From Trichostrongylus colubriformis (Eukaryota; Nematoda; Chromadorea; Rhabditida; Trichostrongylidae): 64,000 bases of DNA. Positions within the stretch are counted from its first letter, which is position 1. Each line of letters opens with the position of its first letter. The stretch lies in NCBI GenBank assembly GCA_963978905.1, contig OZ022256.1, positions 37,868,001-37,932,000 of the forward strand. The letters run 5' to 3'. The position numbers and the translations under genes are program-made. Shown here one piece after another: positions 21,618 through 34,600 of this stretch. The notes below the pieces were generated by a model that was not told the origin of the DNA, ran no database searches, and saw nothing but the letters and a program-made list of their open reading frames with translations.

Positions 21618-22515
21618 TTAGGTTGATTCATAATAAATCGGACAAATTGACCAATTTTAATCATTGTCGTACAACTTTTTTACGACAACAGGGATTCACT
21701 TGAAATATACTCCATCTTTATCGATGACCTTCTGCCACGGTATAGGCAGATCATGGATGCCCTTGCTCCAGAAGGCCGGAAGCTGGAGCTCGAAGAAGTT
21801 GCCGAGTGCCGCCTTGACCTCGTCGCGAGTTTTGAAGTCTTGGCCGTCCAGGTGGCGTTGGCTGTGGGAGAAAAGGTGGAAATCTGAAGGGGCCAGGTCT
21901 GGGGAGTACGGTGGGTATAGAAGTACGGTCCAGCTGTACACAGCAGCTCGGCCTTGGTCAATCTTGCGAAGTGCGGTCTGTGGAAGTAGACACGTTGTCG
22001 TGCTGGAAGTAGACATGTGACCGCCGCCGTAGCGAACTTTGGACATTGGCCTTCAATTCTCGTAATTGACGAACGTAGACGTCGGCGGATACTGTGGTAC
22101 CTTCATCGAGCAGCTCCCAGTACTCTACGCCGTGTACGCTCCACCAACCGCGGTTTTCGTCTTCGATGGAATAGTCGCCTGACGCAAACTTCGAATGCTA
22201 CAGCTACAGTGTACTTCTGCCGGGGGCATGCTCCTTGTGAACTTCTATCAGACGTCTGCCGATATCCGCGGGTTCCTGGCCAGATAGCGATATAAATAGT
22301 ATGACGTTGCGGATGAGGTCTCTGGACCGCTTGAAATCGTGCGGCATTGTGGCGGAATGAATTTACTTTGGAGTGATTATTTTGCGGTACTTTGAAGAAC
22401 TTTTCATACTCATTCCAACGGTACCTCGCGCGTCCATTTTCGTTAATTCGTTACTGAGTTATGATCTCTAGAAATCATCACTACCATTTGTCCGATTTAT
22501 TATGAATCAACCTAA
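21618..22515 (-). mobile_element. Internally deleted mariner element, copy 1
   Basis: 898 bp with perfect ~28-bp terminal inverted repeats beginning TTAGGTTGATTCATAATAAA, flanked by TA on both sides (21616-21617, 22516-22517). The ends are almost intact while the gene is not (next entry). A nearly identical copy is at 44502-45392. Canonical mariners are about 1.3 kb, so roughly 0.4 kb is missing. Confidence 0.93.
21696..22347 (-). pseudogene. mariner transposase, internally deleted
   Basis: Begins ATGCCGCACGATTTC on the minus strand. A short N-terminal part with a YSIEDE segment (second helix-turn-helix region) runs straight into VEYWELLDEGTTVSADVY, which in full-length mariners lies downstream of the first catalytic Asp (TGDEKW block). 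That block is therefore deleted. The second catalytic motif is FQHDN and the third is YSPDLAPSDFHLF, followed by FWSKGIHDLPIPWQKVI and the stop. Several frame breaks and stops lie between. It cannot encode an active D,D34D enzyme; the element would depend on transposase from another copy. Confidence 0.88.
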
Positions 22516-22989
22516 TATATGTATACGAATAGACAAGTAGTCACTGGATCTAAGGCAACCCTAATAGTTTAGAGAGTTTTTGCATAATATCTTCATTTCC
22601 CAAGTGTTCCTTCAGTCGAGAGCCATTCCGACGGGCTCGCTTAGAAATAGGTGGGCGCGATATTCAGCTTCCCGTGAAGTACAAGTTTCGCCTTATCAGT
22701 GAGATCATTTGAGAAGGTAAAATTTTCTGTTTATTGCGAAAGGTATCATCAGTTGATAGGGATATTCCTCGATATACTTGCACGTGATCGCGTCCCAAAA
22801 GATGCTAGGGTCCTAAGTGGCCGGTCACTAACGACAAATAGGAGAAACTGATGATGAGACCGGGTTGGGGAGAGACAAGCGACACTTATGCAGCTCGCAT
22901 GGTTACCCTGTTTCTACTAATCACGTCCGATAGATGTTGAATTAGTCGAGTCGTTAGCCGGCAAGGGTACGTAGACGAGGTAGACGATA
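22516..22989. other. No gene recognised
   Basis: Unassigned sequence between the mariner and the RTE. It could be intron of the 19.5-21.5 kb gene; I could not find a matching exon. Confidence 0.35.
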
Positions 22990-25770
22990 GGAGGCCAACA
23001 AAAGCCACCATGCACTTAACCTGAGACGCAGGTGGATTGAAAAGATAGACGCTCTGCCTCTGCTGAGCTAGGCTGGAACATGGTAGTTTCCACATGCGGG
23101 CCTCAGTCCCCTGAACCTGAGGGAATCCCCAGTACGGCAGCGCCAGGTGGGTCTGTTCGGGAGGGGCTGCTCCATTCACAGAGCAATGGCAGGCTGCTCA
23201 AATCGAGAAGGACTGAGAGGACGAGTTGTACTTCCAACGCACTAGCGCTTTGAAAACAAATATCGAAGATCTCATGTTGCAACCAAGAGGATCAAGTATG
23301 ACGTTACACTGAAGGATACGAAAAGACACTACTCGTCAAACGCCGTTTGCGAGAGTGAAAAAAACTGTCTCTTGGAATATACAGAAGTTGGCGGGGATGG
23401 AGCCTTCGTCAGCATGCAGTTGGCTTTGAACACCACTTCGTATAAAAATCGGACAGCCAAAATCAAGGCGTTTGCAATTGAAAAGAAGTGGATTAGGTCC
23501 GTCTTCGCAGGATACGCACTAACATCAAGCTACCACAAGCTGCGCAGCCGTGGAAGGTCTATCAAGCAGACCATAGCTTCTTCAAAGTCATTGTTGGCAC
23601 TTCATGCTAAGATCGTCCCAAGAAGATGGATAACGAGGCTTACATCGAGGAAATTCATTATGACAATCGACTCCATCCATGGTAACTACAGTCCGCACCT
23701 CTCATCTACTATAGACAAGAGAGGCTCACGGTGGACAATTCCATAACGAGATTGGTCACTTCCATTTAATCAAAGGATTTGCTTGAGCAACGTCTCCGTT
23801 GTTACGGTGTTCTATACGGGATCAGACCACTGACTCATATGCCCAAGACTTCCTTTTAATATGAGGAAGAGAGGAGATCAACAAGCTAAGCTAAAGAGCA
23901 GTCATCTAGTGGGATCACTTCACTGTTCTCGCTGGTTTATGAGAGGATGCCGTCATCGGAAACATCGACGAGAGGTGCAACATCTTCGTGGTAGTGCCAG
24001 GAGGGTGAAAGAGATTCATATGAAGGCGTGTCTCCGGAAACGCTCGAGCCGATCCGTGAAGATTGCAGTCGCACGAGACCTATGTGATACGTAGTTAACG
24101 TCTGATCCGGCGAAGCAATGCATGGAAGGTCTTACGGAGAGGAGAGTAGCAGTGCTGACTGAAACCAAAGAAGCTGGAGGAAGCTTTGGCAATGCCTACC
24201 GGAGTTTCGCCAGTTATAAGACCAAATGACCGGTCTCTGGCGCCCGAACGGCACAGTTACTGCTTCCCGAAGGGCAATGGAGAAGGTCATCCACGACTTC
24301 TGCTCGGATCTCTTCGATAGCCATGTCCAATTGTCTAGGAGCAATCTGAAGCGGGATGGAAACGTCGTACCATCAGTTCTCTCTTGCCAAGCCCAAAACG
24401 CCGTTTCGTCGGTGAAGAATGGTACAGCACCCGGCCCTGACAGGATCAGACCGAAGCCCCTGAAGAATCTACTTGCAGTAAAAACTCTAACTTAGCTCTT
24501 CACACGCTGACTATCGGAGTGCAAAGTCCACCTCACAAGAAAGCAACAGGATTTTGTTCCTATATGAGAAGAGATATGTCGCAACTGCCGTCTAACCTGC
24601 CCACCGTCTGTAGCCTACAAGCTTTTCACGTGAATAGGATCGGCATTAGATGAAGGATAGCCACGCAAGCAACCAAGGCTCCGGAGTGAGTTTAGTACAA
24701 TACATTACACTAACACGATCACGAGGCTCACTGAAATACCGCAAGGGTATGAGATGCCTCCATGTCTCACATTCGTCGATTTGAATAGGACCTTCGACTT
24801 GAGAAAGAAGCGGCTATCAAAGTCTCGAAAAATCAGGGCGTACCTCCTCACTACATAAGCATACTGGAGCTACCTACCGTATACTCAATACATAAGCATA
24901 CTGCGAGCGCCATGGCAGCTTCACGGGTCATCGACTTGGAGAGAGGGATTCAATCTCGCCTAACTCTTCAGCGTCGCTCTTGAGAACGTCATGTATCAAC
25001 TGGAATATGAAGACATGGAAGTGAAGGTCAGCCGCTTCTGCTTCGCTTACGACATCATGCTCATAACACCGATGATCCAGCAGGCAAAGCGAGCGCTAGT
25101 TGATACCAACTGCGACTGTGGGAAATTTACAGCTGTTTTTAAAAGGGGCGATACTTATAAGAACAGAATGGCACCTAATGTTCCATCCACGCTCAATGAA
25201 ACTAACGTCACCGAATGCTTGTGCTATGAATATCTAGGTCGGGAAGTCAGCATGATGAAACCGAGCAGACACCAGAACTGAGCAAGAAGAAGCGAGCCAC
25301 TTGGGGAGTGATCAAGATCATCGATAAAAAAGTGAAGAAGACGAAGAACATCTGGGTCCACTCCCATCTCTTCGTTATCCGTTATCCTTCCTGCTCTTAC
25401 AATGCCTTAGAAACTTTGATTTTGGGTAACCACGATAAGCATACGGTCAGCATAGAAGGCCAGGAACGCTGCCGTATTTGCCAAGGAATCGAAGATTGGA
25501 TGAGTCGGATAAGTCATGTGCTACTGCCATGACCATTTTGCGAAAACGGTACCGATTGGGTTGCTAGGGTCTTCAGAAAAACACATAGAAGAACGCCGTC
25601 CCGATGGCCAGACTTCTCAACAAGAAAACGAATGATGCGAGATGCTGCGTGTCCATGGACCAGAAGGTTAACCGAACCCTTTGACGTGACAGGGACGAAT
25701 GGAATTGTTCGTGACGCCAGCTCTTAACTATCGATGATCAGTAGTGGGACATATGATGGAGGAGATTCAA
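22990..25770 (+). pseudogene. Decayed RTE non-LTR retrotransposon, copy A
   Basis: Plus strand, many frameshifts and stops. In order: an endonuclease start region (…NIEDLMLQ…, a decayed SNAVCESEKN-like segment); remains of the endonuclease around 23370-23750 (…TSSYH, SIHGNYS); the linker with SRRAMEKVIHDFCSDLFDSH and NGTAPGPDRIRPKPLKNL at about 24250-24470; reverse transcriptase core remnants at 24780-25270, where the FADD box reads FAYDIML; and the C-terminal region near 25550-25750 (RRTPSRWPDF). The layout is that of RTE elements (endonuclease + RT in one ORF). It is too broken to be active. Its 5' limit is approximate. Confidence 0.85.
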
Positions 25771-25850
25771 TGCTCCCTGGTACCTCTGAGGCTAACTGCG
25801 TCCTGCAGTAAGGGTAAAAGTTCAGAAGCGTCCTTTTACAAAGTTTGTGC

Positions 25851-26222
25851 CTACTTGAACGCGTTGCCATATAACAAACGCTTGTAACTGTAGCCGTAGT
25901 TTTCGCTCAAGACTGTAGGGTACCGCTCAGAAAAAAAGGACCATTGAAGGAGCGCCTTCGCTTAACTAACTCACTCACCGAAGATACTTGACGTACATAC
26001 ATTGACAACATCTTAGCAACAAAAACACATGGTAAGCAGAATACTGAACCTCCTTGTTGCTGGGTGTTAGACGACTGAGAATTCGACTGAGAATCTGAAA
26101 ATGCAGATAAGTTGCAATAACAATCATGGGTATGCAATTCACATACCGTAACCGTAGCCACTACCGTAGCTGCCATACGCGGCTACAGTAGTCAACATAA
26201 ACAACTGGTAGGCAGATTTCAT
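25851..26222 (-). CDS. Small secreted Gly/Tyr-rich peptide, two exons
   Basis: Exon 1 is 26222-26147, exon 2 is 25912-25851, on the minus strand; donor GTATGT, acceptor CTACAG, 234-bp intron, phase 1, total 45 codons plus stop. The first ~15 residues (MKSAYQLFMLTTVAAYG) look like a signal peptide. The rest is Gly/Tyr/Ser-rich (GSYGSGYGY, ENYGYSYKRLLYGN) and ends NAFK. Nematodes encode many such short YG-rich secreted peptides (nlp, cnc and fip classes), several with antimicrobial or cuticle roles; which class this joins is not decided here. No AATAAA is seen nearby. A GTATGT donor and in-phase join favour a real gene, but a 45-residue gene called by eye could be chance. Confidence 0.5.
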
Positions 26223-26643
26223 TCTAAACTAGATGATAACTGCTTCCGGCTACTGACTTTTATAGCATGGGGAAGGGTAGCACAGAGTAAGCACTATACT
26301 TGCTTTGGCAAAAAGCTAAACAATAACTCGAAAACTCTTCTAATTACTCAGTTGCCAGTGTCGGTGTGAATTGAACGCACTTTTTTGCTCCCAACCCTGC
26401 AGCTATTCAAATACAGACCCTTTTTCGTTGAAGAGAAACACCAGCATGTGAAAAGTGATAGGAAAATGATAAAGAGCAGGGGAGTTATGTAAAAAAAAGG
26501 ACTCTTGCTTAGATCATGGATAGGAGTAAAATGGAAAAAATATTCCTGGCATCCTACATCACGGATACTTCTCTTAACTTAATAACGCTGAATTGCGGCA
26601 TCGTGCCGCGCAAATTTCCCGTGCCACATCCACGTGCCACTTA
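26223..26643. other. Upstream flank of the peptide gene; nothing else recognised
   Basis: Would contain the promoter of the Gly/Tyr-rich peptide gene. A CTTTTATAGCATGG segment lies at about 26261, close upstream, but I do not claim a TATA box. Confidence 0.35.
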
Positions 26644-27219
26644 GGCCGCGTTGATACTTTGCGCACCGGCGGCGACGGCGGCAATCCGGTAATGCCGTTT
26701 GTAAAATTTATGACCCAATCACACTACAGTATGGCGACGCCTTTAGGAATTAGAAACACTGAATCTACAAAAACTACAAGTAAATTCTTCAAGAACCATA
26801 TGCCGTAAGGCAGCTGTTTGGGCCTGCAATATGGACAATGTAATTGTGAGGGATTTAAAAGCAGCCAAAAATTCTCATAACTGCGAAAAATAACAATCAC
26901 TACATTTTATGAGGAAAGCAGCAACAAATGTAAAACAACAACACACTGAAAGTAGTCCCCGGGAGTCAAGTTCTCTCAACGCATCTCCTACGTTCGTCGC
27001 ATTTCGCAACTTACAACAGCTGAAGATTCAGTGTTTCCAACTTCCAAAGGCGTCGCCATACTGTAGTGTGTTTGGGTCGTAAATCTTACAAACGGAGCGC
27101 ATGACCGGATTGCCGCCGTCGTAGGCGGCGGGCATATAATTTTGACGCCGTCGAATGGGCATCAAATTGACGTCGGCAGCGGCGGCGACGGCATCGCTGC
27201 ACAAAGTATAAACGCGGTC
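26644..27219. mobile_element. GGCCGCGTT foldback MITE, long copy
   Basis: 576 bp from GGCCGCGTTGATACTTTGCG to ...CACAAAGTATAAACGCGGTC. Internal arms pair over much of the length (ACACTACAGTATGGCGACGCC with GGCGTCGCCATACTGTAGTGT; GAAACACTGAATCT with its inverse). TTA precedes the left end; the right duplication is eroded to ATA. Confidence 0.8.
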
Positions 27220-28409
27220 ATATACCTCCCCCTTCCTCCCGTCACAACAGGCCGCAAGCTACCCCTCTTATACCCCTTTGTACAACATTAAACTTTTATG
27301 TGTTACAACACGATCAAGAGGCGTTATGACGAATTATAAGCCTTCCAAAAACCACTCATCGTGACCTCTCATCAAAAACCTCTCATCAAAAACCACTTGT
27401 CAATATTCTGTCTTTCGTTATCATTGGTCAGAGGCGCTAGCGCTGCTGTCCTTTCCTCCTAGCACACTATTACTACGGTGGTTCCCGAAATAAAGTAATT
27501 TAGAGGAAAAGAAAAAGTGTATGAAAATGTGCGCTAACTCCGCCACCCTTTCATAGCGAGCACTGAGAGTTCGTGTTAACGCAGGAAAGACGGGGATGCA
27601 AGAAAAGACATTCCGACATACGGTGAATCCGGATACCAGGAAAGCACAAAGGATCTTCTTGAGAACACGAACACGAGACCATCTGCTTCTCTACAAATAA
27701 GCACCGCGACTTTTCTATAGTTCACCACTTGCATTTTAACTCTGACATGATACTTACTTTTATTACCCTACTTCTCGACAGTTCCGTTTCGTTCAACAAC
27801 CCTAGCTTAATGTGCACTACTAGCTGAAACACGAATTGACACCTGTGACGTACTGATGTTCTGTGGACGACAAATTGCTATGTTATTATGCTGTTATACA
27901 TCTGTTGAATCAAGCTGGAGGCATACTATTGTCACAGCTCATTTCTTGCATCCACAATACTTTGAATAGAAACTAAAGCGTTCTGTAGAATATTTGGAGA
28001 GATATCTAAAAAAGCGCATCCTATATATGCCACGTAAACTTCGGCAGCTTGAAATTTCATTTCTGTGCTCACTCTTGTCAAGCCCAGGATATTTTGCCAA
28101 ACCCACCGACATCCATCCATGCAGACTAGCGTGGAACATTAAATAGAAAGCTACGAGACGAGTGTTTTCCCCCCAGCAGGAATCGAGCAACACTAATTCT
28201 TTCTAGTTGCTCTGGGAACTGTACGCTGCGAGATGAGAGGTATTGGTTACAGCTCACATCCAGCGGCCATGATCAGCAAAACATTTGATTGTCCTCAGTC
28301 TGTACTCAGATAGGTGACCAGTCGAGGCCTATTGATGAATACAAAGGGAATACATTGAAGTGCGTTTTTGTTCGGCTGTCCAGACATATGCCAAAAGAAT
28401 GCAAAACTA
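27220..28409. other. No gene recognised
   Basis: 1.2 kb without supported exons or repeat ends. A minus-strand open frame (27939-28193) has no motif or splice context. Confidence 0.4.
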
Positions 28410-29325
28410 CAGGGTGTCCCAAAATTATGAGCGCCAATTTATTGCAATATTTTGTTTGCGTCAATGAGTGAATGAAAAATCAACCCATTCACAACTTTAC
28501 TCATACCTTGTGTAACAAGGCACAGCAGTCATATCATAGGTTATCCTGCTCCAACAGGGATACATGCTCAAAGTATCTTCATCCCTCACCCGCCCTTGAC
28601 ACGCAAGTTTTTCCATACATTCCTTTCCGAATCTTTCCCAAGGCTACCTTACGTGACCCCATAATACGAAGACTGACTCGTCAGAGCTTCCTCCTAGTTG
28701 AGGACTCCAGCGGAAGATCAATGGAATCATATTTTGAGAGATTTGACGGACGCCTCGGGAAGTGATGAATTTGAACAGACCGGATCGGCAGCGATTTTGA
28801 ATCATTTTGATTCTATAAACTAGAGCGCCTTTCCGCTTAATTCACCAGGTGTTGTTCCGAAGGACTGTGAGGCAAGTGCTTCATTACGTCTAACAGCGTG
28901 TCCTTCATGTTCACATTCACGCAAGCTTTGCAACCAAATCGACGGAAACCAACAAGTTGTCATCATTGAACCCCAAGTCATCAATGGAACCCGCCAGCAA
29001 CATCCAAACGTCCTGTCGGCACGATATACTCTACCAGACGTTGTTGGACACAATGGGTTGCCTTTAACTGTTCAGGCCGTGAAAATTCTTAGTTCGAGCA
29101 AAAGTACGGCGAGGTGCGTGTCACCGTTGAAGCGAATGACCTCGAAGTCCATTTGAAGCTTTAATCGAAAAGATATCATAAGCTTCACTCCAACAAGTAA
29201 GCACCCTGGTAGAAAAAGATCCTGTGTACCCAAATGTAAGCAACAAATGAAAGAAAAAGCACTGACACAATTTGTATGAAGGAATCCAAAGAAACGTGAC
29301 ATAGGCGCCCATAATTCTGGGACAA
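28410..29325. mobile_element. mariner-like relic with GGGTGTCCCA ends
   Basis: Left end ACAGGGTGTCCCAAAATTATGAGCGCC; the inverse of GTCCCA(G)AATTATG(G)GCGCC occurs at about 29300-29323. The outermost bases of the right end are lost. Between them the minus strand has a hydrophobic-Asp stretch (DDNLLVSVDLVAKLA-like) resembling the region before the second catalytic Asp of IS630/mariner transposases, in a broken frame. Family call is tentative. Confidence 0.5.
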
Positions 29326-31699
29326 GCTTTGTCAAGCTTTGCTTCAAGACCCCTCAACACTTCCTTTTCAAGTTACGTAGCTACTTCACGGGAAACGGGC
29401 TTGACTCGTCCGGGCTGGCACGCGGGAATTCGCGCGGCAAACTGCGCGACGCCACGTGCGACCTCGTCTTTGACTGAGCGCGAGTTCGCAATCGTGCTGA
29501 TTTAGATCAAGATAATCAGGGGTTTTGTTAAAAAAAGGGCTTTCCCTTCATCCTATCCGTGTATATAAGTTGAGCTTTTTCGATGTTAGTTCTTATTCGC
29601 GCAACAGCCAGATTTTGGGTACTTGAATGAACTTGTATGTAATGACATGAAACAAATATGGTAGAAGCGGTTCTCATCTCATTGTCTTCAAACTTTTCAA
29701 ACCGATGCTTCCAAATAGGATAATAAGTGATCTGGGTGGTAATATGAGTGTATTAAGTAAATGGAAGTATGATACAAGAAAAAACTCATCTATAATCACT
29801 AATGGAAGGAAGGAAAAGCCTGGATCCAATAAAATTTCTAAGTACCTCAGCCTTTATCCGTATACGTGTTCTTACGTGTTCGCGCTCCAATCAACGACGC
29901 CGCTCACTTCGCCGCACACGTTGCCGTGTGCCAGCCTGGACGAGCCAAAGGCCACACACCCGGAAAATCCAGAGAAGTACGGAAGTGCCGCCGCTTCCTG
30001 GAAATGTGGACCCTGAGTCTGCCATTCCAGTTATCTAGCCAGCTTCATTTACTCGCTGCTTTTTCTGGGTATTATAACAATTTTGCGATTTTTGTTTTTT
30101 TTTTTTGCGAGCTCCCAAGGCTTATTATTTCAGGAGCACCGCTTCATATCTTCCACGGACCTGGCTGTTCGCAGCCACGCAAGGAGTGACCGACCGCAAA
30201 GACTGTTCAGAAATGCTTGTTTTTCTTCCGACGATGGTGGCACATTTACAACCCCACGACCTCCACTACGGTTCTCCTACGCTAAGCTCATGAGAACAAC
30301 TCTGGTTACTTCAGTCATGTGACAGGGCACCCGATTCTGTTCATGCAGCCGGGAGTAGCATGGAGATTTCCTCCCACATGTGCTGAGCACGCATTGCTCA
30401 ATGCACGGCTTGACTTGTTTCTCCTGACTTTACGGTGAACTTTTGGTGGTTATCCAGCACAGCCATCGATGAAGAGACTTTTACGAAGAAGTGATGGTAA
30501 GGTATCCAATGTGATCCCAATATCGAGATCGACCTTTCTGCGACGAAAGGTCTGTGATGCCCTACAGAAGAGAAATCGAACACGTCGGCATCATTCCGTA
30601 GGTAATTATGGCAATGAAATAACCAAAAATGGAATATGGAAACCAGTCAAGGTAGACCGAAACTTGACCGGACACTTGAGTAACTCGTTTTTGGAAAATC
30701 GGGTTCGTAGCATTGCTTACGAAGAGATCAAGGGAGATCAAAACACTCTGAAACGCCGAGACAAATTTTCATGGCACAGCAATATCCGGCGTGTTTTGAA
30801 CTAGTAATTTTGGAGCTGTTAGACCACTTGGTAATCCATGATTGAATTTACCATCAGTTATTGGTTCAGAGCAAATTGAAGACCAGCCGCCGTTAACCAG
30901 CAGTCAACATCAGGCAACTGCAGCGCAATCAAAGCATGTCTCTGACATATACCTAAAAAAGGGACCATTATAACCCGTTGATTATGAAACTTTCGACACA
31001 GATAAATGTTCAATCATCATGCAATCAGACTCAGATAACTTCGCAGCTCTTCCTTTGCATTAATTTCGATGGAATAGAACAAGACGAGGGATCAAGCGTT
31101 CTTATCCATACTTCATAAGTTACCATACGGGCAAAGAAAAATTGGGTCATAATTAAGCAGCGAGATTGAGCTAGGATCCCGTGACCTAGTTCGAAATGCC
31201 AACATCACATACGAGCGCTTCCAGCGATAACCTGAGGAGGGCTATGAATGTTTGAGGAGGACGGAAAGCTAGTCCATGAAGTGAAGGTTTTCATCTCACG
31301 CGTATTTACAACGATCGAATTTCGCGCCAGGTAACCAACTGTTCCATGCAATATATCAGCCATTTCATGTTACTTACGGTGTGCGTATCACTGGTCGTAT
31401 GAGAAGATTATTGAAGGGCAAAATCTTCATTGATGGTTCATGAGTATTTTTTCACAACTTCAAGACAACAGAAAACATAAAAAGCAAATTACTAAGTGTG
31501 GTCTCAGATGCATGCTTGATAACATATTTAAATTTCTTGGAATGAATAACAATACTCGAGCATACGCAAGGCAGAACACATGTTGCTAACTTAAACATGG
31601 TTTTTTTAGCAGCAAGCAGCTTAAAGAAAGAAGTAGACAGGTCGTATATCGTAATATGTTTCGAATTCAACCCTTCGTAATGCATTTCAGCAATTCCAA
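29326..31699. other. No gene recognised; 3' flank of the nucleoredoxin-like gene
   Basis: 2.4 kb in which I find no exon chain. Two plus-strand open frames (29705-30016 and 30469-30804) are Arg/Lys/Ser-rich without recognisable motifs or acceptor/donor pairs. No AATAAA was seen just past the stop at 31700. Confidence 0.4.
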
Positions 31700-34600
31700 T
31701 CATGCTTTTACTTCCTTCAGCCATTCATCAAACAGCTGAACCGGCTCATCGCGTCCTTTGTCCTGAATAAATATTTTCACCATATTTGGAACCCATTCAT
31801 ATTGCTGGCAAAAATACTGTATGGTATACCATCCCGAAAGAATCACAGTTCACAATACAACGAAAGGGAATGAGGGACTCTTTGCAGAATGCAGTGAATG
31901 AACAGCTCACACACATTTTCATCAAGCAGTATCACAGGGGTAGCGTATCAATGCCTGCTGGGGCATTCCTACTACTGAAGTTGAATGAAAACTCCGTTTA
32001 TGTTATTTCACAATCGAGCACTTACTTGAACTTGATTCCGAGCGTCGGCTATTGCGATTGAGCCATCAGCATTCAACACCTTCAGCGCAGGAATCGTTGG
32101 TACCTCGTATTTTTCCAAGAACTCTCTGAAAAGTATAAAACCTGTTTTGTCATTATCACTGCTCGGAAGCAAAACTTTTGTGATAAAGTTTGCAAAACAC
32201 AGAATCTCCTGATTGTCAGATGTAAAAAAATTCTAGCAAATGAGAATTGCTAGCCAACACAAACAATGTAAAGGGGACACCCTTACACGCTTTCTGGTTG
32301 ATAGCTTGTACAGACTTGAACTGTGGTGCTAATGCATAGGAAAGTGAAGCGAATTCTTACGGTTTCCCATCGCATGATACGGCCTACTGTACTCAATCAT
32401 GTGTCATCAGGAAACCAGCTGAATCCAGGTGTGAATGCGGTGAGCTGAGCAGGTGTCCAGTGTGAATAAATAACTCCCATCCAACGATCATGTGCGCAGT
32501 CATGTGCACGCCTTTTGCGTTTCTGAAGTTGGAGATGTGCCCATCCCTTGATAAATGGTTTCATTGAAAGGCACACCACGCGATAATCACATTAGTAGCT
32601 TACTTTCTTGGAGGAAGTAGGTCCTTAGATAGGTGGCCAGGTTGCACCCTTGTTGCGGCTCTGTAGTGCATCCTCGCGGCGATAGGCGAGCTCAACCCGA
32701 GCCGAGTTGAGCCCATCGAGCCGAATCACTCCTGGCCTTAGACGAACAAATTTCCTACGTGGCTCTTACGTGGAGAAGGAAACTTGCGATAAGACAAGAT
32801 AAGGCGGCGATATCAGGAGCGAAGGCAGCTTCAACAGGGGAGAACAGGTGATACCATAGCATTTTGCGCGATATCATCGAGGAAAAGCTCTTCTACAATC
32901 TCCAATACTCGTACCGGGACTTAATACAGGGAGTTCTATTTTTGGTGGTTGTGAGGGGATTTGGTTCATTTCTCTTCACTGGTGGGTGAAGCAGGGCCTT
33001 TACGTCCAGTAATACGCGCGATAACTCTTATAATTTATCGCGAGGTGTGCCTTTAACTAATTATTGTGATGCTGGAACCCTGATCGAGAAAACGCAGGTC
33101 ACGGCCGTCTGCCTACATCACTGGCACATTCTGCGGTAAACTGTGAGCGCATCGTGCCCACTACTAGACCTGTCATTTGCTCGCCAGAGAAAAAAACGTA
33201 TGAAAACCCTTGGCAACACTGAAAATGAAGCCTCCTTGGCTACAGACTTTGTGCGAGAACTGCAATCTGGGGAGGAGTTTTGCTTAATGATATCACTTAG
33301 ATTCGAGAGGCCTTGGCCCCGTGGGGGAGATGCAGTGGCGGCGCAAAAAGGGTGAAAAGCACAGTCACCCGAGTATCTATGTGTCCCAGCTAGTTACGCG
33401 GCTAATCTGATATTCGCGGTGTGCCTTCAAGGAGACACACCTACAGTTCCGATTCGTAAGATTGTTCATTTGTTTGAAATGCAACATTTCGCGACATTCT
33501 CGTTCTAGGCAAATTCAGGAATTAAGAAGAGCTCGATGTTCGGGGTTCGGATGAGCAAAGGTGCTTCGTTGTAATGACGTTGTACTGTGTAGGAGAAACA
33601 TTTGGGAAAGCTCGATGATGCTTTGGTGCGAACTTAGAAACATCAGATAACTTAAAGGCACACCTCGCGAAAAATTGTGAGAGCTATCGCGCGTGTTACA
33701 AGATGTGGAGGCCCTGGTTTACCAACTAGCGAAGAAAAAAGGATCAAAACCCTTCACAACTACTGAAAATAAAGCTCCCTGCTATCGGCCCTCGTACGAG
33801 TATGGGAGATTAGAAATGAGTTTTTGCTCGATGATATCGCTCAAACCTGTTCTTCCCTGTTGAAGCTACTTTCGCTATTGATATCGCTGCCTTATCTCGT
33901 CTTATCGCAAGTTTCCTTCTAGTCTAAGCCGGGTATGATTCGGCTCGGTGGGCTCAACTCAGCCCAGGTCGACTAGGCCGTGCGCGGCGGGGCTGAGCCG
34001 TGGCGCCGCGAAAAGGGTGATCTTCACAACCATCCAAGAATCAACCTGCCCTGCTAACAAGGGAAGGATGTTAAGTCGAAGTGGTCTTTTGGAATGGGGT
34101 TTATACCAATGATAGGGCTCGGGATGCCATTCACCGGGTGTAGGTTGGGACACACGAATCTAGGCCGTGACCCTGTAACAGCCTGTGGCCTTTGACCTAA
34201 GCCTCAAAGAATTCAGACAATTTAATCATGTAAATCGTGTCCTCCTTGCAAGTCTGTTCCGTTGTATAGTCAAATTGTCTGAATTATTCATGTCACAGGG
34301 CAAAGACCACAGGCTGTCACAGGGTCACGGCCTAGATTCGTGTGTCCCAACCGTCACCCCCATTCACCAATCTGCATTCCATATCTGCTGTCCGTCTCTG
34401 GCAGCAGAGTCACAAGCGTCGAAAAAGAAGAAACTCACAAGGGAAGAACTCCAGGTCGAAGTGGCCATTCAGAATGGGATACATAGGGTCCGACGTATTT
34501 TCGGACGCTGATCTCGAATCTGTATTCGAAATCTGCAGAACGATTTTCTGAGCGGAGTTATAGAGGTTTTTTTGAAAAAGCAGTACTATTATATGGTAGG

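Noticed and set aside
22886..23179. Minus-strand 97-codon frame as host exon
   Set aside because: It overlaps the 5' region of the plus-strand RTE copy and has no splice context.
29705..30322. Several overlapping plus-strand frames around 29.7-30.3 kb
   Set aside because: Three frames are open together in GC-rich sequence; composition is Arg/Ser/Pro-rich and no splice pair or motif was found.
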